From Parerythrobacter lutipelagi (GTDB lineage: Bacteria > Pseudomonadota > Alphaproteobacteria > Sphingomonadales > Sphingomonadaceae): a DNA stretch of 64,000 bases. How positions within the stretch are numbered: the first letter of the stretch is position 1; the number at the start of each line of letters is the position of its first letter. The position numbers and the translations under genes are program-made. Below, piece by piece: positions 1-8,774 of the stretch. The stretch covers positions 372,001-436,000 of the forward strand of contig NZ_SKCJ01000001.1 in assembly GCF_005434975.1 (NCBI RefSeq), in the 5' to 3' direction. The notes below the pieces were generated by a model. The model saw only the letters and a list, made by a program, of their open reading frames with translations. It had not been told where the DNA came from and did no database searches.

Positions 1-994
1 CCAGCGCAAGACCGGCTGCGCCCAGATCGCCGCCCGCAGCACGAACTGCAGCCATCACCGCAAGCGAGTTGGCAATCCAATGTTCGCCGGGTTCTGCCAC
101 TGTGAAGCAGACGCGCGTGTCGCCCATGTCTGCAGTGACCAGCGAGCCGCCATTGGCCGAAGGGATCGTATCGAGCAACCGCACATCGGCGCTGGCTGAC
201 CGCCCGAATGAAACCACCTTTGCCCCGAGCGCTTCGGCTCGTTCGCGCAGCTGAGAAAAGTAATCGCTGTCTGCTGGAAGCACGGCCACACCGCCCGTTT
301 CCAGACCTTCGAAAATCTCCGCCTTGGCGTCGGCAATCGCCTCCATGCTGCCAAGGTTCTCGATATGCGCGGGTGCGATGGTCGTAATGACGGCGACATG
401 CGGTTTGACCTGCGTTGTCAGGCCGGAAATCTCGCCGGCGTGGTTCATTCCCATCTCAAAGATGCCGTAACGGCTGCGTGCAGGCATCCGGGTGAGGCTG
501 AGCGGGACACCGACATGGTTGTTGTAACTGCGCACACTGCGGTGGGTTGCACCGAAACTGCAACGGTCGAGCGCGGCAAATATCGCTTCCTTGACGCCTG
601 TCTTGCCGACCGATCCCGTCACCCCGATGCGGACAGCCTTGCTGCGAACCCGTGCAGCAGCGGCGAGCGCATGAAGAGCCGCGGTCGTGTCTTCGACCAG
701 AATATGCGGATAGGGGACTGCGCGGTCGACCACAGCAGCGGCGGCACCGTTTTCGAAAGCCTTGTCGATGAATCGATGGCCGTCCATCGCATCGCCCTGG
801 AGCGCAAAAAACAAATCGCCGTTGCGCACGTCGCGGCTGTCGATTTCGACCCCAGCGCATTGAAATGCGGCGCTCGCCTGTCCGCCAACCGCTTTGGCAA
901 TCTCGTCTGACGTCCACAGCACGAGCGGCAACGCGTCGCGCTGGCTAACCGGCCACGAACGAAGGGCCGGATGTTGCAACTGTGCCGCGCTCAT
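1..994 (-). CDS. murF: UDP-N-acetylmuramoyl-tripeptide--D-alanyl-D-alanine ligase, C-terminus cut by window
   Basis: Adds D-Ala-D-Ala to UDP-MurNAc-tripeptide in the cytoplasm, the last soluble step of the peptidoglycan precursor. About 331 codons are visible. The Mur ligase P-loop reads GVTGSVGKTGVKEA, and the central-domain segment FEMGMNHAGEISGLT is typical of MurF. The ATG overlaps the murE stop by 4 nt (ATGA), so translation is probably coupled. It is the sixth gene of the dcw run that starts at mraZ. The 3' end lies outside the window; nothing suggests it is broken. Overlapping open frames on the plus strand in this stretch do not look like proteins. Confidence 0.95.
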   Translation of the reverse strand, partial: MSAAQLQHPALRSWPVSQRDALPLVLWTSDEIAKAVGGQASAAFQCAGVEIDSRDVRNGDLFFALQGDAMDGHRFIDKAFENGAAAAVVDRAVPYPHILVEDTTAALHALAAAARVRSKAVRIGVTGSVGKTGVKEAIFAALDRCSFGATHRSVRSYNNHVGVPLSLTRMPARSRYGIFEMGMNHAGEISGLTTQVKPHVAVITTIAPAHIENLGSMEAIADAKAEIFEGLETGGVAVLPADSDYFSQLRERAEALGAKVVSFGRSASADVRLLDTIPSANGGSLVTADMGDTRVCFTVAEPGEHWIANSLAVMAAVRAAGGDLGAAGLAL

Positions 995-2484
995 TTGCCT
1001 TCTCCCATCGCACTGGCTTGCGCGACGGATTCGCGCGCCACTTCGACGTCGTTGAATGGCAAGACCCGCATATGTTCCCCCGAACCGATTATCTGGCCTT
1101 CTTCGTGGCCCTTCCCGGCGATGAGAACGATATCGTCCCCGTCCGCCTGTGCGATTGCATAAGCGATGGCCTCGCGCCGATCGCCGATCTCTGTGGCATT
1201 GCTGCCGGCACCCGACAGGATCGCGCGGCGGATTTCCTGTGGGTCTTCTCCGCGCGGATTATCGTCGGTGACGATTACAGCATCAGCGTTTCTGGATGCG
1301 GCTTCACCCATGTGCGGGCGCTTGCCATGGTCGCGGTCGCCGCCAGCGCCGAACACACACAGCAGCTTGCCTTTCACATGCGGGCGCAGCGCCATGATGG
1401 CCGCTTCCAGCGCGTCTGCCGTGTGCGCGTAATCGATGTAGACCGGCGCACCTGATGGCGTGATGACCGCACGCTCCAGCCGCCCACGGACCGGTTGCAA
1501 GCGCGACACCGCATCGAATGTCTGCCCGGGATCGCCCCCTGTCGCAATGACAAGCCCCGCTGCCACCAGCGCGTTGGCCGACTGATAAGCACCGATCAGC
1601 GGGAGCGTGATGGTTTGCTGCCGCCCATCGTGTTCAATTGTCAGTTCCTGCCCCAGCCGGGTGGCGGTATGGGCGAGCAGGCGGATATCATTACGATCTC
1701 CGGCTGCCTGCTCGCCCACTTTGAGCACACGCAATTGTCGCTTGCGCGCGTGCTCTATGGCCCGGTCGGCCCACTCGCCAGCGCCGGTCCAGACCACTGC
1801 CGTGGCGTTATCCGCAACCACTTCGTCAAACAGGCGCATCTTGGCCGCGAAGTAGTCTTCCATGTCCTTGTGATAATCGAGATGGTCGCGGCTGAAATTG
1901 GTGAAGCCCGCCGCCGCGACCCGCAGGCCCTCGTTGCGGTACTGGCTCAAACCATGGCTGGAGGCCTCATAGGCGACATGCGTCACACCTTCGCGCGCCA
2001 GCCCGCTCACGTTGGAAAGGAACGTCACTATGTCGGGGGTCGTGAGCCCGGTCGAGATGCTCTCTTCCGGTGTCGTTACCCCCAATGTGCCGATGCTCGC
2101 CGCCCGATGGCCGGCAATTCGCCAAAGCTGGCGGGTCATTTCGACAGTCGAGGTTTTCCCGTTCGTTCCGGTGACCGCCACAACGGTCTCCGGCACCGGG
2201 GTGAAGAAGCGAGCGGCGATCCCGGCAAAAAGCTTGCGCGGCTCGGCGCTGGCGATGTGAATTGCCCCATCGACCACAGCCTCAGGCCGGGCAACCACCG
2301 CCACTGCCCCGGCTTGAATTGCCGCCGGAATGAAATCCTCACCGTTGACCCTGGTACCCTGGAATGCGCCGAACACAGTCCCGGGCGCGACTTTGCGGTT
2401 GTCGATGGCAAAGCCGGTCACTTGCGCGTCGACACCTTCCGGCAAGGCGACGCCAGCACCGGCTGCAAGATTGGAGAGGCGCAT
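991..2484 (-). CDS. murE: UDP-N-acetylmuramoyl-L-alanyl-D-glutamate--2,6-diaminopimelate ligase
   Basis: Adds meso-diaminopimelate to UDP-MurNAc-L-Ala-D-Glu. The 497-residue length is normal for MurE. The ATP P-loop VTGTNGKTSTVEM lies near residue 105. The C-terminal DNPRGEDP motif is the known mark of meso-DAP rather than lysine specificity, which fits a Gram-negative host. I chose the ATG whose A is the last base of the ftsI stop (TGATG), preceded by GGAGAAG; a TTG one codon earlier is possible. It lies between ftsI and murF in the classical dcw order. Confidence 0.96.
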   Translation of the reverse strand: MRLSNLAAGAGVALPEGVDAQVTGFAIDNRKVAPGTVFGAFQGTRVNGEDFIPAAIQAGAVAVVARPEAVVDGAIHIASAEPRKLFAGIAARFFTPVPETVVAVTGTNGKTSTVEMTRQLWRIAGHRAASIGTLGVTTPEESISTGLTTPDIVTFLSNVSGLAREGVTHVAYEASSHGLSQYRNEGLRVAAAGFTNFSRDHLDYHKDMEDYFAAKMRLFDEVVADNATAVVWTGAGEWADRAIEHARKRQLRVLKVGEQAAGDRNDIRLLAHTATRLGQELTIEHDGRQQTITLPLIGAYQSANALVAAGLVIATGGDPGQTFDAVSRLQPVRGRLERAVITPSGAPVYIDYAHTADALEAAIMALRPHVKGKLLCVFGAGGDRDHGKRPHMGEAASRNADAVIVTDDNPRGEDPQEIRRAILSGAGSNATEIGDRREAIAYAIAQADGDDIVLIAGKGHEEGQIIGSGEHMRVLPFNDVEVARESVAQASAMGEGK

Positions 2485-4202
2485 CAATGCTTCTCCGGCA
2501 CGAGAGGACGCAGATCGCTGATATCAACGTCGCGCGTGTCGTCGGGCATCACGCCGAGCAAGGGGCCGATGCGGGGCACCAGCTTGCCGACGATCGGGGC
2601 GGCGTTCCATGCTGCCGTGCGCTGGAAAGAGCTGGCTGTGGTGCCCTCTGGCTCGTCGAGCATGGCGACGATGACGAAGCGCGGACGATCCATCGGGAAT
2701 GCTGCCGCAAAGGTCGAAACCAGGGACGTACGGCGATAACCACCATTGCCTGGCTTTTCAGCCGAACCTGTTTTGCCGCCAACCCGGAAACCCGGCGCAT
2801 CGGCGTTTCGGCCCGTGCCGTAGAGCGCGATCATCCGCAGCAATTGCCGCATACGGCTGGATGTTGAAGCCTTGAAGACACGGCGACCTTTGGGCACTTC
2901 ATGCGCTTCGAGTTTGTGCATCGTTGCCGGACGCCAGACGCCGCCATTGACCATGGTGGCATAGGCGCTTGCCAGATGGAGCGGTGTTACTGCGATCCCG
3001 TGCCCGTAACCGACAGTCATATTGCGCAGCCGCGGCCAATCATCACCCGGCCAGATCGGGTGGCCTCGTGCAGGCAATTCGATCTGCGGGCGCTCATTCA
3101 TCCCCAAATCCATCATCGCACGGCGCAGCTTCGCAGGGCCCAGTTCATCGGCAATTCGCGCAGTTGTGGTATTCGACGAATGGATCAGCGTCTCCGGCAC
3201 GTTGAGGCTGGCCCCCATTGCGTGGCTATCCTTGATCGTGAAGCGACCGACTTTCACCGGGCTGGCGTCGTATCTCTTGCCGAAATCACGGATCGTGCCA
3301 GCGTCGATCGCAGCGGCGACGGTCAGCGGCTTGAAGGTCGAACCCAGTTCGTAAACCTGATTGGTGACGCGGTTGAACATATTGCCCGCACCCTCGGCAT
3401 CGATCTTGTTGGGGTCGAACTCAGGCAGCGATGCAAGTGCCAGTACTTCACCGGTATCTGCGTCAAGGACGATGCCCGCTGCACCTTTGGCATTGGTCGC
3501 CAGCATGCCGCGTCCGAGCTCGTCCTCGAGCGCGCCCTGCACACGCATGTCGATCGACAAAGCCACCGGCTTGCTGCGCATGGCGGGATCGCTCAGTCGC
3601 GCGTTGAGCACCTGCTCCATCCCGACCCGTCCATTGCCCTCGGCATCGACGAACCCAAGAATATGCGCGGCCATCGAACCTTGCGGGTAATGCCGGTCGG
3701 TTTCACGTGGCAGCTCGAGCGAGAGTTCGCCGATATTCTGCACCAGATTCGCGTCTTCCGGGAGCACGCGGCGGCGGAGATAGCCGGGCTTGCCTGATGC
3801 CAGCTTGCCCGCCAGATTATCGATATCGACATCAGGGAAGATCGCCTTGAGCTCGGCAGCAACTTCTTGCGGCGTTTTGACCAACGGATCGGACGCATCG
3901 CCCATCGCTGTAGGATTGTACCACAAGGCATAGGCCGGAAATGCCCGGGCCAGAGGAACTCCGTGGCGGTCCGTCAACTCACCGCGTGACGGCAATAACG
4001 CCTCTTCCAGTGACGTCGTGTTCACAACGCGGTCGCTAACCCCGAAATAGCTGATCCGCATGATTGCAGCAGCGGCGACAGCGGCGAAGATGACTGCCAC
4101 CCACAACACTCTCATCCGTGCGGTATCGAGCGAGGTCTGGCGCACTGTGACGAGATGCACACGGCCACTGGAGATCGCCGTGCTAATCGTCAGCGCGTTC
4201 AC
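2484..4202 (-). CDS. ftsI: Septal peptidoglycan transpeptidase, penicillin-binding protein 3
   Basis: Class B PBP that cross-links septal peptidoglycan in the divisome. There is a short cytoplasmic N-terminus, then one membrane anchor (about residues 30-50, VLWVAVIFAAVAAAAI), a PBP dimer domain, and a transpeptidase domain with all three signatures: STFK near residue 288, SSN near 340 and KTG near 476. The 572-residue length is usual. The start is GTG, overlapping the ftsL-like stop by 4 nt (GTGA). It is co-transcribed with its expected partner FtsL. Confidence 0.96.
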   Translation of the reverse strand: MNALTISTAISSGRVHLVTVRQTSLDTARMRVLWVAVIFAAVAAAAIMRISYFGVSDRVVNTTSLEEALLPSRGELTDRHGVPLARAFPAYALWYNPTAMGDASDPLVKTPQEVAAELKAIFPDVDIDNLAGKLASGKPGYLRRRVLPEDANLVQNIGELSLELPRETDRHYPQGSMAAHILGFVDAEGNGRVGMEQVLNARLSDPAMRSKPVALSIDMRVQGALEDELGRGMLATNAKGAAGIVLDADTGEVLALASLPEFDPNKIDAEGAGNMFNRVTNQVYELGSTFKPLTVAAAIDAGTIRDFGKRYDASPVKVGRFTIKDSHAMGASLNVPETLIHSSNTTTARIADELGPAKLRRAMMDLGMNERPQIELPARGHPIWPGDDWPRLRNMTVGYGHGIAVTPLHLASAYATMVNGGVWRPATMHKLEAHEVPKGRRVFKASTSSRMRQLLRMIALYGTGRNADAPGFRVGGKTGSAEKPGNGGYRRTSLVSTFAAAFPMDRPRFVIVAMLDEPEGTTASSFQRTAAWNAAPIVGKLVPRIGPLLGVMPDDTRDVDISDLRPLVPEKH

Positions 4203-4738
4203 TGTGCAGCCTCCACCGACGGGCTGCGGATCGGGCTTTCCATCGCCAGCCGTTCGGCAAGCGTAGCGGATGCCGACATCTGGTTGGCGTCGCCGGACGT
4301 GCTTTCCGGCTCATCCCCGTCCTCACCGGATCCTTCGGCCGGCTTGCCGGTCAGGGGCGATACCATGGCAAGGATCCCCCCTGTTTCAGCCTCGACCCGC
4401 GCCTTGGCGACACGGATGGGTTCAGGCGCCCCTGCCCCGCGCGGAACACCGAGCGAGGCAAGTTGACGTTCGTTCTCCAGATATTGATCTGCAGACGGAG
4501 CAAGATAACCGAACTCAACCCGGTTCCAGTCGGCCAGCTGCTGCTGGTTGGCGCGGGTCTGAAATTCGGTTTCAAGCAGCAGCTTCTCGCGTTCGAGCGC
4601 GATGATCTGGCGTTCCGCCAGGCGCACTTCGCTTTTGACTGCATTGACCCGGAATGTGAGCGCAACAAAGGCCGTCAGGCAGACTGTCAGCACAACAGCC
4701 CAGCCAATCTGGCGCAGGCGCGATCCGTTTCTCATCAT
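4199..4738 (-). CDS. ftsL: FtsL-like cell-division protein
   Basis: Small bitopic protein in the position always held by ftsL, between rsmH and ftsI. It has a basic N-terminus, one membrane helix (about residues 11-30, [20 protein letters not shown]), then a charged heptad-like region (residues 35-65, rich in E, R, L) consistent with the periplasmic coiled coil that binds FtsB/FtsQ. At 179 residues it is longer than enterobacterial FtsL (about 120) because of an acidic, Gly/Ser/Glu-rich tail. FtsL is poorly conserved in sequence, so the name rests mainly on topology and position. ATGA overlap with rsmH. Confidence 0.82.
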   Translation of the reverse strand: MMRNGSRLRQIGWAVVLTVCLTAFVALTFRVNAVKSEVRLAERQIIALEREKLLLETEFQTRANQQQLADWNRVEFGYLAPSADQYLENERQLASLGVPRGAGAPEPIRVAKARVEAETGGILAMVSPLTGKPAEGSGEDGDEPESTSGDANQMSASATLAERLAMESPIRSPSVEAAQ

Positions 4739-5673
4739 GCCGCCTCCCTTGCCGGTGCAGAGGTACGAACCGCATGCCGCAGGGTCGAAGAACGGGCGCG
4801 CGGGTTCCGGTCAATCTCTGCATCGCTCGGGCGGATCGCCTTGGATACCTTGGTGTAGATTGGCTCGGCCTTGTCGACCTGCGGGAGATGGCGCGATCCA
4901 CCGCCGGTGGCCGAGGCCTCTCGCAAGTACCGTTTTACGATCCGATCTTCGAGGCTGTGAAAACTAACCACTGCCAGCCGCCCGCCTTCGCGCAGCAGTT
5001 GCTCGGCTGCCGCAAGACCGTCCGCCAATTCGTCAAGCTCGGCATTCACATGGATGCGCACCGCCTGGAAGCTGCGCGTCGCCGGATCTTTCTTGTCATG
5101 CGGCTTGTAACCAAGCGCCTTGCGCACGACCCGGGCAAGATCGCCCGTTGTCGCCAGCGGACGAGCAGCCACGATCGCGCGCGCGACCCGGCGCGACTGG
5201 CGCTCTTCGCCATATTGGTAGAGCACGTTGGCAATCGTCGACTCTTCAGCGGAATTGAGGAAGTCGGCCGCGCTTTCGCCGTCCTGGCTCATCCGCATGT
5301 CGAGTGGGCCGTCGGTGGAAAAGGCAAAGCCGCGCCCGGCCTGGTCGAGCTGCATCGACGACACGCCGATATCCATTGTCACGCCATCGACCTGCGATAC
5401 ACCGGCCTCCGCCAGACTGGCGAGCATTTCCGAGAAACGACGCGGATGCAGCACGAGCCGCGGGGGCTGCTCGCTGGTTTCAGGCCATGTACGGCCCGCC
5501 GCGATCGCATCGGGATCGCGGTCGAACGCATGCACAATAGCGCCGGCATCAAGCAGGGCGCGGGTATAGCCCCCCGCTCCAAAAGTGGCATCGACGATCA
5601 CATCGCCCGGCTGCGGATCGAGCGCAGCGATGACTTCATCGAGCAGAACAGGGGTGTGGGGCGCTTCGCTCAT
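4735..5673 (-). CDS. rsmH: 16S rRNA (cytosine-1402-N4)-methyltransferase
   Basis: SAM-dependent methyltransferase acting on C1402 of 16S rRNA (formerly MraW). The opening [13 protein letters not shown] and SAM-binding [15 protein letters not shown] are family signatures; later segments such as [17 protein letters not shown] and [15 protein letters not shown] are diagnostic. The frame extends 13 codons further upstream, but the ATG at 5673 forms an ATGA overlap with the mraZ stop and begins right at the conserved N-terminus. That gives 312 residues, the normal size. Confidence 0.97.
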   Translation of the reverse strand: MSEAPHTPVLLDEVIAALDPQPGDVIVDATFGAGGYTRALLDAGAIVHAFDRDPDAIAAGRTWPETSEQPPRLVLHPRRFSEMLASLAEAGVSQVDGVTMDIGVSSMQLDQAGRGFAFSTDGPLDMRMSQDGESAADFLNSAEESTIANVLYQYGEERQSRRVARAIVAARPLATTGDLARVVRKALGYKPHDKKDPATRSFQAVRIHVNAELDELADGLAAAEQLLREGGRLAVVSFHSLEDRIVKRYLREASATGGGSRHLPQVDKAEPIYTKVSKAIRPSDAEIDRNPRARSSTLRHAVRTSAPAREAA

Positions 5674-6164
5674 TTGCGCTTCGCCTCTTGTTCTTCGACC
5701 AGCGTCTCGCAAGCGATGCGGGCGCGCTCCATATCCGGCGCCATGGTGTAAAGTTGCGCGGGCGACCAGACAGTGAAGAAGCGGCCAGCACCGCGGAAGA
5801 ACAGCCCCTCCTCGATCTTGCCTGCTTTCAGCAGCCAGGTCGGCATGGTGAAGCGGCCGCTATCATCGAACGGGATACGCTCGAACCCGAAGAGCTCGTC
5901 CGACTCCTTGTCGTAATCGAAATCCTGCCCGTTCTCGAGCGCCTTCTCGTGGCGCTTCTCCAGCAGGTCGAGCAGTTCTTCTTCGCGGTTGAGGCCAAAG
6001 CCCACGAGGCACGGCCAAACAGGGTGACGATCAAGGCACAGCGTGCGGGTGTTGCCGCTGGCTTCCTTTACGATCTTGCGGAAGGCAGGCGGCAGCGCAA
6101 AGCGGCTCTTGTCGCCGATTGGCGAGTAAGCCTGACCGCTGTAACTGACCCGCACCTCCGGCAC
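5670..6164 (-). CDS. mraZ: Transcriptional regulator MraZ
   Basis: DNA-binding protein with two AbrB-like halves that forms a ring and represses its own dcw operon in other bacteria. Both halves are visible: an N-terminal segment around [14 protein letters not shown] and a second around [14 protein letters not shown]; the repeated [DK]xxGRF[TA][ML]P core is the family hallmark. 164 residues, slightly longer than enterobacterial MraZ (about 152), as is usual in alphaproteobacteria. The start is GTG; no ATG is available near the conserved N-terminus. It is the first gene of the cluster, and its upstream region carries candidate operators. Confidence 0.95.
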   Translation of the reverse strand: MPEVRVSYSGQAYSPIGDKSRFALPPAFRKIVKEASGNTRTLCLDRHPVWPCLVGFGLNREEELLDLLEKRHEKALENGQDFDYDKESDELFGFERIPFDDSGRFTMPTWLLKAGKIEEGLFFRGAGRFFTVWSPAQLYTMAPDMERARIACETLVEEQEAKRK

Positions 6165-6241
6165 CTTGCCTCAACCCCTCACCCAAACCTGACGGCAGGC
6201 ACATCTTCCTCGCCTCCTCCCGCGCAGCAGCACGGGTGGCT

Positions 6242-6261
6242 AGTCTCGCCCCTGCGAGACT
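6242..6261. other. Perfect 8-bp hairpin in the mraZ leader
   Basis: AGTCTCGC (6242-6249), loop CCCT, GCGAGACT (6254-6261) pair without mismatch. No run of T follows on either strand, so it is not an ordinary intrinsic terminator. It lies about 80 bases upstream of the mraZ start, inside the expected untranslated leader or promoter-proximal DNA. It could be an RNA leader structure or a dyad operator. Confidence 0.55.
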
Positions 6262-6321
6262 CGGCTGAAGACTACCTGTCCGATGGAAGCTGGTATTAAC
6301 CCGCGAATTCACGCGATTAAA

Positions 6322-6348
6322 GGGAAAATTAAGGGAAATCTCGGGAAA
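6322..6348. promoter_or_regulatory. mraZ: Three GGGAAA repeats, candidate MraZ boxes
   Basis: On the plus strand GGGAAA occurs at 6322, 6333 and 6343, i.e. spaced 11 and 10 bases, one helical turn. Known enterobacterial MraZ sites are three short TGGG-type repeats at 10-base spacing in the mraZ promoter. The repeats here read on the strand opposite to mraZ transcription and differ at the edge bases, so assignment to MraZ is inference from spacing, number and place. Confidence 0.5.
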
Positions 6349-6499
6349 AACTGCTAAAGCATTGTTTAATATCTATAAATTAGGTTAATGGCGCCAAGGA
6401 GAATCCCCACAATCGGCCCAATGTCCCGGAAATTGTCCCAGTTGCAGTGTGATTTGCAGCCACCACCCGAGTCCCACCCGGCAAATCCCCGACCGAGGC

Positions 6500-7285
6500 T
6501 CATGATCCGAATGCTTGCGCCAGAAAGCTGTCGAGAGCGCTCTCCGGTATGTCGCTTTCGAGCGTCAGGTCGGCCTGCAAGATCGCCGCATCGGCAACCA
6601 GCAGCACCTTGCCCGAGCCGACGCTGCAATCTGCCACCAGTCCTTCAAAGCGGATTGTGCAATCAGCGGCCGCATCGGGTCCATCCAGCCCGATAAACGT
6701 CCCGGGAAGATCAACCAGCGTTTCGGCAGCATATGGATCCGACAACCCGACAATCCTCGGCCCGGCGCGCTGATCGCCGTCGAACGCGAGCCGCAGCCCC
6801 CAGCGAGCGAGCAAGGGATCGATCGTCACTATGTCTTGCGGCCGGCGCTTGTCGCCAAAGCCGAACAGGCTTTCTTCAGTCAGCATCGGATCGGCGAAGA
6901 TCAGCGCCCGGCCACCCCCACGAACCCAGCTATCGAGCGCGACCAGATCGGCTGGCGGCATTGCAGCCGGCTGGGCCAACAATAGGTAGTCAAGCTTGGC
7001 CAGGGCATCCGACGGTGTGCCGTCGCCGCTGACCTGCGCCAGAGTATCGAGCGGTTGCAGCTGGTAGGTTCGTTCGAGCTTGCCGCGAACCCAGTGCGGT
7101 TCCTGTTCATCGGCCAACATGGATTCAATCGACGGGGATTCGGCCCAATAGATAGGCAATGAGGTGACCAGCCCCAACTGCAGCCTGTCGTCCTCGTCCG
7201 TGTTCGAAGCAAAAAAGGCGATACCAACCGCGCACAGCAGAGCCAGCGCCGCTAGCACCCAGCTAGTTGTTTTCAACTGGGCCAC
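6500..7285 (-). CDS. Membrane-anchored GldG/DUF4350-like protein of unknown function
   Basis: 261 residues. One N-terminal membrane segment (about 8-26, WVLAALALLCAVGIAFFA) is followed by a periplasmic domain. The segments LVTSLPIYW, LLLAQPAAMPPADLVALDSWVRGGGRALIFADPML and a late GKVLLVADAAIL resemble the Rossmann-like fold of GldG/DUF4350 proteins, which often accompany ABC export or MoxR clusters. That match is by eye only. The start is GTG inside the end of the upstream gene (23-nt overlap), so the two form an operon. It reads toward the mraZ promoter region and ends about 150 bases before it. Confidence 0.7.
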   Translation of the reverse strand: MAQLKTTSWVLAALALLCAVGIAFFASNTDEDDRLQLGLVTSLPIYWAESPSIESMLADEQEPHWVRGKLERTYQLQPLDTLAQVSGDGTPSDALAKLDYLLLAQPAAMPPADLVALDSWVRGGGRALIFADPMLTEESLFGFGDKRRPQDIVTIDPLLARWGLRLAFDGDQRAGPRIVGLSDPYAAETLVDLPGTFIGLDGPDAAADCTIRFEGLVADCSVGSGKVLLVADAAILQADLTLESDIPESALDSFLAQAFGS

Positions 7286-7643
7286 CTTCTGCCGGAACTA
7301 CAGCAGAGGACGCCGTGGGGGACGGCGTGGGTGATGTCGGCAGGTCAGGCACAAGCCCGGCTTCCGACAGCGGATCATTTCTCGGACTGTCGCCTTCAAA
7401 TGGCTCAACCGTCGCGGCAGCTTCAGGCACCGCGCTGGCCTCGCTTTCATCGGCGCGGCTCATAATCGTATCAGCCAAGGCGACGATCAGCACCACAGAA
7501 GCAATGCCCGACAAGCCGACTTGCAGCCGGTGCACCGCTTCCGACCGCGTCCCGCCGAGCGGTGGCACAGCGGAAGGAGGCGCGGCGGACGGGATCGCGC
7601 CTTCATTGCCTTTCAAGACACGTTCAAGAAACCGGTTAGCCAT
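7263..7643 (-). CDS. Small proline/serine-rich single-pass membrane protein, unknown
   Basis: 126 residues; not recognised. A cytoplasmic N-terminal half rich in Ala/Pro/Ser is followed by one hydrophobic helix (about residues 41-60, VGLSGIASVVLIVALADTI) and an acidic, Pro/Thr/Ser-rich tail likely in the periplasm. It overlaps the next gene by 23 nt, suggesting the two products act together. The ATG start is clear. The Pro/Ala bias could suggest a chance frame, but the helix, the tight overlap and the lack of a competing gene support it. Confidence 0.6.
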   Translation of the reverse strand: MANRFLERVLKGNEGAIPSAAPPSAVPPLGGTRSEAVHRLQVGLSGIASVVLIVALADTIMSRADESEASAVPEAAATVEPFEGDSPRNDPLSEAGLVPDLPTSPTPSPTASSAVVPAEGGPVENN

Positions 7644-7702
7644 GGATTGATACTACTATGCGCTGGAATCGAGCGCAATCATGAACAGCCTGCGATCGTG
7701 CT

Positions 7703-8713
7703 TCAGTTTTTGAGCCAGTCGAACACAGGAAGGCCTTTTGCCGTGAGCCAGTCGCGATTGTAGAGCGTTGAAAGGTAACGGAAACCGGTATCACACAGGA
7801 TTGTCGCGACGCGCGGCGTGTCGCGCCCTTGGCGCTTGAGATACTGGCCCAGCGCCACCGCACCAGCCACATTGATCCCGCTGGAAAGGCCTAGGCAAAG
7901 CCCTTCCTCGCGCAGCAGACGTGCGACCCATTCGAGACCCTGTTCATCCGATATGCGAAACTGCGTGTCGATCGGAGCGCCTTCCAGATTCCCGGTAATC
8001 CTCCCCTGCCCGATACCTTCGGCGACAGACGATCCTTCAGCCGCAAGTTCGCCATTTGCATAGTAATTGTAGAGCGCCGCGCCATGCGGATCGGTCAGCG
8101 CAATAGCGACTGTCTCGTCCAATTGCTTGAGGCCCATGCCCACACCCGCAATGGTGCCGCCGGTGCCGGCCGCACAGGTGAAGCCGTCGACCCTCTCTTC
8201 GAGCTGCTCCCAAAGTTCCTGTGCGGTCCCTTCGATATGCGCTTTGCGGTTGGCGGTGTTGTCGAACTGATTGGCCCAGACGGCTCCGTCCGTCTCTTCC
8301 GCCAGACGGCGTGAGGTGTGCACGAAATGATTGCAGTCGGAATATTTCGTCGGCGGCACCAGCACCAGCTCCGCACCGAGCGCGCGGAGCGTGTCCATTT
8401 TCTCTTTCGATTGGTTGTCCGGCATCACGATGATCGTGCGATAGCCAAGCGCATTGGCCACCAGTGCGATGCCGATCCCGGTGTTCCCCGCCGTACCTTC
8501 GACCACACAACCGCCCAGCTTCAGATCGCCGCGCGCTTCGGCGTCCCGAATGATATAGAGGGCGGCGCGATCCTTCACCGATGCACCGGGGTTCGCGAAT
8601 TCGCACTTGCCGTAAATTTCGCAACCGGACGCCTCGCTCGGTCCCTTGAGCAGGACAAGCGGCGTATTGCCGATCAGGTCGATAGCGTTGGAGCGCAGCG
8701 GTGGAGCAATCAT
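7703..8713 (-). CDS. cysK: Cysteine synthase A (O-acetylserine sulfhydrylase), PLP enzyme
   Basis: Makes L-cysteine from O-acetylserine and sulfide. The opening IGNTPLVLL, the PLP-lysine motif NPGASVKDRAA and the phosphate/substrate loops are typical. The asparagine loop reads GTAGNTGIG instead of the commoner PTSGNTGIG, a variant I recall in some alphaproteobacterial homologues. The phosphate-binding GTGGTIAGVG and the C-terminal LSSGINVAGAV are intact. 336 residues. An alternative reading is a cystathionine-beta-synthase-like or other beta-replacing enzyme; specificity cannot be fixed from sequence alone. Confidence 0.87.
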   Translation of the reverse strand: MIAPPLRSNAIDLIGNTPLVLLKGPSEASGCEIYGKCEFANPGASVKDRAALYIIRDAEARGDLKLGGCVVEGTAGNTGIGIALVANALGYRTIIVMPDNQSKEKMDTLRALGAELVLVPPTKYSDCNHFVHTSRRLAEETDGAVWANQFDNTANRKAHIEGTAQELWEQLEERVDGFTCAAGTGGTIAGVGMGLKQLDETVAIALTDPHGAALYNYYANGELAAEGSSVAEGIGQGRITGNLEGAPIDTQFRISDEQGLEWVARLLREEGLCLGLSSGINVAGAVALGQYLKRQGRDTPRVATILCDTGFRYLSTLYNRDWLTAKGLPVFDWLKN

Positions 8714-8774
8714 GTCCGACAGCTAAGCAGTGGCCAGATTGCGCGCAACGCAGATGCGCTACGCAGCCTGCAAA

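Larger units (their letters stand above)
6165..6499 (-). other. Control region and 5' leader of the dcw operon (no gene)
   Basis: 335 bases without a convincing gene. Open frames here lack codon character and run into the neighbour. The part from about 6300 to 6400 is strikingly AT-rich against the surroundings and is the likely promoter. On the minus strand a TTGGCG around 6390 followed about 16-17 bases later by TATAGA/TAGATA could be a -35/-10 pair (inference). The stretch 6165-6300 would be a GC-rich untranslated leader containing a perfect hairpin. Confidence 0.55.

Noticed and set aside
1495-2739. 414-codon plus-strand frame across murE and ftsI
   Set aside because: Spans a gene junction on the other strand and has no motif.
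6366-6629. Possible small minus-strand gene in the mraZ upstream region
   Set aside because: It overlaps the end of the 261-residue gene in another frame and is partly in the AT-rich promoter; no ribosome site or motif.
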